NCBI GenBank assembly: GCA_947371015.1
Contig: CANBNK010000044.1
Location: 1 to 33,267, forward strand
Reading direction: 5' to 3'
DNA length: 33,267 bases
DNA from: Acetobacteraceae bacterium
Lineage (GTDB): Bacteria > Pseudomonadota > Alphaproteobacteria > Acetobacterales > Acetobacteraceae
Position 1 is the stretch's first letter. The number at the start of each line of letters is the position of its first letter. A program made the translations under genes and the position numbers. The notes beneath the pieces are model-generated. The model was given only the letters and a program-made list of their open reading frames with translations, was not told where the DNA came from and searched no databases. Of the stretch, positions 30,701 to 33,267 are shown one piece after another.

Positions 30701-33267
30701 AGGTGTCGTTGCCCATGCCACCGGCCATGCTGTCGGCGCCGGTGCCGCCATCCAGGTTGTCGTTGCCGGTATTGCCCAGCAGCGTGTCGGCGCCGGCCGC
30801 GCCGGCCAGGCTGTCGCCACCCACGGCCGCCATCAGCAGGTTGTCGCCGGCATTGCCGGTGCCGAGATGCCCGGCCGCGGTCAGCACTAGCGCTTCCAGG
30901 TTGTCGGCCAGCGTGAAGTCGATGCTGGCCTGCACGGTGTCGGTGCCGCCGGCCGCGGCTTCGGTTATGACGTCGCTGGCGCTGTCCACCACATAGGTGT
31001 CGTTGCCGGCGCCGCCGGCCATGCTGTCGGTGCCGGTTCCGCCATCCAGATTGTCGTTGCCGGTGCCGCCCAGCAGCGAGTCGTTGCCCGCCGCGCCGGA
31101 CAGCGTGTTGCCCAGGTCGTTGCCGGTCAGCACGTTGTCCAGCGCGTTGCCGGTGCCATGCGTCGCGGTGCCGATCAGCAGCAGCGCCTCGACATTCGCC
31201 GCCAGGGTGTGGTCGATGCTGGCCAGGACCGTGTCGGTGCCACTGGCCGCGCCTTCGCTGACCACGTCGCTGGCGCTGTCCACTACGTAAGTGTCATTGC
31301 CGGCACCGCCGGCCATGCTGTCGTTGCCGGTGCCGCCATCCAGGCTGTCATTGCCGCTGCTGCCGCTCAGAGTGTCGTTGCCGGCCAGGCCGAGCAGCGT
31401 GCTGTCCGTGGTGTTGGCGACCAGCGTATTCGCCAGCCCGTTGCCGGTGCCGGTCTGGGCGGTGCCGGTCAGCACCAGGCCTTCCACATTGGCGCCCAGC
31501 GTATAGTCCAGCGCGGCGCGGACGGTGTCGGTGCCGCCGGCCAGCGCTTCGCTGACCACGTCGCTGGCGCTATCGACCACATAGGTGTCGTTCCCGGCGC
31601 CGCCCACCATGCTGTCCGCGCCGGTGCCGCCATCCAGGCTGTCATTGCCGGTGCTGCCCAGCAGCGTGTCGTTGCCGGCCATGCCCATCAGCGTATTGGC
31701 GCCGCTGCTGGCGCTAAGGCTGTTGTCCAGCTCATTGCCGAAGCCGACATGGGCGGTGCCGGTCAGCACCAGGGCTTCCAGGTTGGCGCCCAGGGTGTAG
31801 GTGACGCCGGCCTGTACGGTATCGGTGCCCTCGCCCAGGGCCTCGGTCACCACGTCAGCGACGTTGTCCACCACATAGGTGTCGTTGCCGGTGCCGCCGG
31901 CCATGCTGTCGGCACCGCCGCCGCCGTCCAGGCTGTCATTCCCGGTGCCGCCCAGCAGGCTGTCGGTGCCGATGCCGCCCAGCAGGGTGTTGTCGCCGCT
32001 GCCGCCGTCCACCGTGTCGTTGCCGCTGCCGGCATCCACCAGGTCGCTGCCACCGGCGGCGCTGATGCTGTCATTGCCGCCCAGGCCGTAGATGCTGTCG
32101 GCGGTATCGCCGATCAGGTGCAGGCCACCGAAGCCGGCACCCATGCTATCCGCGGCATTGGTGCCATAGATGTTCGGGTCGGGCTGCCAGGTGGCGGGGT
32201 CGAAGACGATGCTGACGGCTTCCCCAGCCGCGCCGGGCGAGCCGATCAGCAGGTCCGGGTTGCCGTCGTGGTTCACGTCGCCGGCCAGGCCGACCGTGGC
32301 GCCCGTCATGCTGCCCGCGGCGCCGACGATCTTGGCGCCACCGATGCCCTGGGCGACCAGGGAGAGATCGACCGTCGTGTGGCCGCCGCCCCAAACCACA
32401 TAGACCGCGCCGGCATTGGTGCCGCCTTCGGCATTGCCGGGAGTGCCGATCACCAGGTCGACGACGCCATCATGGTTGAAATCGGCGCCACCGGTGACAG
32501 ACATGCCAGTCAGGTCGCCGGCCACCTCGGGCGTGATCATGTAGCCGCCGAGCCCGGCAGCGACATTGCTCAACAGCACTTCCGTCGTGCTGGCCTTGCC
32601 GAACACGACGTAGGCGTGGCCGCCATTGGGAGCGCCGACCAGGATATCGGCGAGGCCATCGGCGTTGACGTCACCGACGCTGCTGACCGCGGCGCCAGCG
32701 TGGTCGCCGGCCTGGCCGGTGATGCGGTAGCCGCCGGTCCCGGCGGAGATGGTGGCCAGGGAGACCGCGGTACCGGTGGCCTTGCCGAACACGACATAAG
32801 CGGCGCCGGCATCCAGCCCGCCGGCATCATTACCGGGCGCGCCGACCAGTATATCGCCGCGACCATCGCCATTCAGGTCGGCCAGGGTCGCCAGCGCCGT
32901 GCCAGCGGCGTCGTCAGCCGCCTCGCCAGTGATGCGGAATCCACCGGTGCCGGCGGCAACCGAGGTCAGGTTGACCGCGCCATCCGAGGCCTTACCCCAT
33001 ACGACATAAGCTGCGCCGGCATCGACGCCGCCAGCATCATTGCCGGCAGCGCCGACCAGCACCTCCGCCAGGTGGGAGGCATCCCCGTTCAGGTCGGCGA
33101 TTGAGGCCAGGGCGCCGCCGGCATGGTCGCCGGCTGCCTCCCCCTTGATGATGTAGCCGACGCCATTGCCGGCACCGCTCGCCGGGTCCAGCAGGTCGAT
33201 GCCGCCGGCCACCGCCTTGCCCCAAAGTACGAAGGCGGCACCAGCATCCAGCTTGGTGCCGTTTTCC
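27435..33267 (-). CDS. Giant secreted RTX protein with FG-GAP repeats and integrin-beta-like VWA domain, N-terminus outside window
   Basis: At least 1,943 codons, still open at the window edge. The order from the visible N-terminus is as follows. (1) About five FG-GAP/integrin-alpha-type repeats of roughly 65-75 residues, with calcium loops DLNGDGRGD, DVNADGLAD, DFNHDGVVD and DVNHDGNPD. (2) An RTX array of GGxGNDxL nonapeptides organised in about 90-98-residue units, each with a GNDTYVVD...TDTV.ASIDYTL..N.EALVLTG segment. (3) A VWA domain (about 29310-29990). (4) A second RTX array. (5) A C-terminal domain ending GQFVYNGTNGVLYWDADGSG...ASDLHIIG, typical of type I secretion substrates. No transporter genes (HlyB/D/TolC types) are seen. 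Calcium would fold it after export, so a surface or extracellular adhesin role is likely; no protease or lipase motif is visible. Start codon and promoter lie beyond 33267. Confidence 0.93.
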   Translation of the reverse strand, partial: ENGTKLDAGAAFVLWGKAVAGGIDLLDPASGAGNGVGYIIKGEAAGDHAGGALASIADLNGDASHLAEVLVGAAGNDAGGVDAGAAYVVWGKASDGAVNLTSVAAGTGGFRITGEAADDAAGTALATLADLNGDGRGDILVGAPGNDAGGLDAGAAYVVFGKATGTAVSLATISAGTGGYRITGQAGDHAGAAVSSVGDVNADGLADILVGAPNGGHAYVVFGKASTTEVLLSNVAAGLGGYMITPEVAGDLTGMSVTGGADFNHDGVVDLVIGTPGNAEGGTNAGAVYVVWGGGHTTVDLSLVAQGIGGAKIVGAAGSMTGATVGLAGDVNHDGNPDLLIGSPGAAGEAVSIVFDPATWQPDPNIYGTNAADSMGAGFGGLHLIGDTADSIYGLGGNDSISAAGGSDLVDAGSGNDTVDGGSGDNTLLGGIGTDSLLGGTGNDSLDGGGGADSMAGGTGNDTYVVDNVADVVTEALGEGTDTVQAGVTYTLGANLEALVLTGTAHVGFGNELDNSLSASSGANTLMGMAGNDTLLGSTGNDSLDGGTGADSMVGGAGNDTYVVDSASDVVSEALAGGTDTVRAALDYTLGANVEGLVLTGTAQTGTGNGLANTLVANTTDSTLLGLAGNDTLSGSSGNDSLDGGTGNDSMAGGAGNDTYVVDSASDVVSEGAASGTDTVLASIDHTLAANVEALLLIGTATHGTGNALDNVLTGNDLGNTLSGAAGNDSLLGGTGNDNLDGGTGTDSMAGGAGNDTYVVDSASDVITEAAAGGTDTVQASIDFTLADNLEALVLTAAGHLGTGNAGDNLLMAAVGGDSLAGAAGADTLLGNTGNDNLDGGTGADSMAGGMGNDTYVMDSLGDVVTEAASAGTDTMLASIDITLADNVEALVMTAAGHVGTGNAADNSLLGSIGADTLLGGAGNDTIDGNGGSDSLVGGDGNDTYTIRNPGDVVVETATGGFDTVIVTTDWTLAENIEAVQLLGGAHALTGNAGNNELSGSTGNDTLDGGGGDDTLLGGDGDDVMVASSGASTMDGGSGNDRYVLKGGSAKVEDFLGDDTLDASQATGDTRLDLSEHTTSEVEGHTIDFGTGGTTSAPLDVQFLQDLTGSFGDDIITVRGLVPQIVTALQAVQSNALFGVSTFRDKPIGAFGGAGDWVYQQQLALSVDTTALTNAYTGMVANNGADGPEAQIEALMQLALHSVDVGFRANSARFVVLFTDAPFHAAGDGAAAGILTLNNGDGILDGTPAGTGEDYPFITQVKLALEAANIIPIFAVAGGYDAAYQDLVTQLGRGAEVTLSSNSSNIITALNAGLTTATTTTIENAWGGDGNDTLVGGDIANSLVGNGGNDSLDGGLGADSLAGGLGNDTYVVDNVGDVVTEATGSGTDTVLASIDYTLAANVEALVLTGDAHAGTGNALDNGLTGGAGNDSLLGMDGNDTLDGAGGTDSLAGGAGNDLYIVTDATTVITEDLAGGTDTVQASLDTTLGDNLEALVLTGTATHGTGNLLDNTIQAGSGNATLAGLDGNDTLLGAAGNDSLDGGTGADSLAGGTGNDSYVMDNAGDVVVELAAAGADTVFASIDYMLGANLEALVLTVAGHIGTGNTLDNLLSGSLGVDTLLGGAGNDTLDGAGGLDSLAGGTGNDLYLVSTIGEMLTEAGNGGTDTVLASIDWTLGASFENLVLAGGALLGNGNGAANSITGNDLGDRLNGSAGNDTLLGGAGNDTLIGGIGADSMAGGGGNDLYYADAIGDLVVEQPGGGTDKVSSSVSFTLGAEVENLTLTGAASIQGFGNGLANIMVGNAAGDLLNGGAGNDTITGGIGNDTLLGGNGSDQLTGGVGADIFRFLSPAEGSDRVMGFVSATDALEFSALGYGGGLSAGMDLGLADRFVVGVKATHAFGQFVYNGTNGVLYWDADGSGLGAKVQVASLVGHPTVVASDLHIIG
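27720..29300 (-). repeat. RTX array B (C-terminal to the VWA domain)
   Basis: About five superunits combine glycine/aspartate-rich calcium-binding nonapeptides (GNDTLLGGAGNDTLDGG-like) with a conserved TYVVD...VEALVLTG spacer. Unit lengths vary more (about 88-98 residues) and sequence is more diverged than in array A. Confidence 0.85.
29310..29990 (-). other. Integrin-beta-I-like VWA domain inside the RTX protein
   Basis: About 225 residues. DLTGSFGDD (29925-29951) supplies a MIDAS DxTxS and the two adjacent Asp that form the ADMIDAS of integrin beta chains. ADGPE (to 29700) matches the beta-chain D-x-P-E that completes the MIDAS/SyMBS. LFTDAPFHAAGDG (D codon at 29607-29609) matches the beta-chain TDA-x-FH-x-AGDG segment. 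EDYPFITQVKLALEAANIIPIFAV and LSSNSSNII continue the likeness. The comparison is from memory of integrin beta sequences. Confidence 0.8.
30100..32140 (-). repeat. RTX array A (N-terminal to the VWA domain)
   Basis: About six superunits of calcium-binding RTX nonapeptides plus a beta-rich TYVVD/EALVLTG spacer. The first four units (about 30700-31880) are tandem at a constant 294 bp (98 codons), as seen from the regular spacing of the ACATAGGTGTCGTTGCC-like segment. The last unit before the VWA domain is degenerate (SGNDRYVLKGGSAKVEDF). Confidence 0.88.
32170..33267 (-). repeat. FG-GAP (integrin-alpha-type) repeat block of the RTX protein
   Basis: Five visible repeats of the form AGAAYVVFGK...VSLATISAGTGGYRITG...G.AVSSVGDVN.DG.ADILVGAP. 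Each has an Asp-rich calcium loop; the first visible loop is degenerate (DLNGDASHLAE). Seven repeats normally close a beta-propeller, so more are expected upstream of the window edge. Confidence 0.88.

Noticed and set aside
30697-31885. CRISPR-like regular repeat spacing
   Set aside because: The unit is 294 bp, wholly coding and diverged in every position class, with no short identical repeats separated by unique spacers.
28470-33104. Plus-strand open frames of 738 and 648 codons, and a series of 97-codon frames, over the RTX gene
   Set aside because: They mirror the repeat structure of the minus-strand RTX gene. Their periodicity comes from the 294-bp repeat, not from separate genes.
1-33267. 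tRNA, rRNA, transposase or integrase genes and attachment sites
   Set aside because: No such gene or terminal repeat was recognised on either strand, so there is no direct evidence of a mobile element despite the island-like content.

Overview
The window is strongly GC-rich, with short intergenic gaps, many 1 to 4 bp start/stop overlaps and a large load of solute-binding proteins (Bug/TctC, LivK-like, SsuA-like). This pattern is typical of environmental Alphaproteobacteria, and the Acetobacteraceae (Roseomonas-like) are the best guess. That assignment is inference from style, not from a marker gene.

Layout. Positions 1-9458 (minus strand) hold a long gene series transcribed toward position 1. 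First come an 'amino acid synthesis' (DUF1185) family protein and an enamidase-like amidohydrolase. They are followed by a complete branched-chain-type ABC importer (binding protein, LivH, LivM, LivG, LivF). After a 172 bp gap come two flavin-dependent LLM monooxygenases and the start of a peptide-type ABC ATPase that runs off the window. Divergent from this series, at 9632, is an HpaB-type FADH2-dependent hydroxylase. A MarR regulator (11096-11683, minus) converges on it and is divergent from a VOC protein plus an SsuA/B/C-like ABC importer (11865-14855). Positions 14903-19765 (minus) hold a three-subunit molybdenum hydroxylase, a clear intrinsic terminator and an FAD-dependent aromatic-type monooxygenase. 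Positions 20059-24426 hold three Bug receptors and a third LLM monooxygenase. A type III glutamine synthetase (24697-25995) and DNA polymerase IV (26080-27168) follow. The last 5.8 kb (27435-33267, minus) is one giant secreted RTX protein, open at its N-terminal end.

How the genes may work together. A molybdenum hydroxylase, several flavin monooxygenases, a VOC protein, an enamidase-like ring-opening amidohydrolase, at least two importers and a glutamine-synthetase-family enzyme fit an uptake-and-degradation island for an N-heterocyclic or aromatic acid. The substrate cannot be read from the sequence. A MarR-type control circuit is supported by a sequence shared by the hpaB and marR upstream regions.

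Most striking feature. The RTX protein carries integrin-alpha-like FG-GAP repeats with DxNxDGxxD loops. It also carries a VWA domain whose metal-site residues match the integrin beta I-like domain (DLTGS..DD, DGPE, FTDA.FH..GDG). That domain sits between two calcium-binding RTX arrays. The result is an integrin-like head combined with a type I secretion tail in a single bacterial polypeptide.
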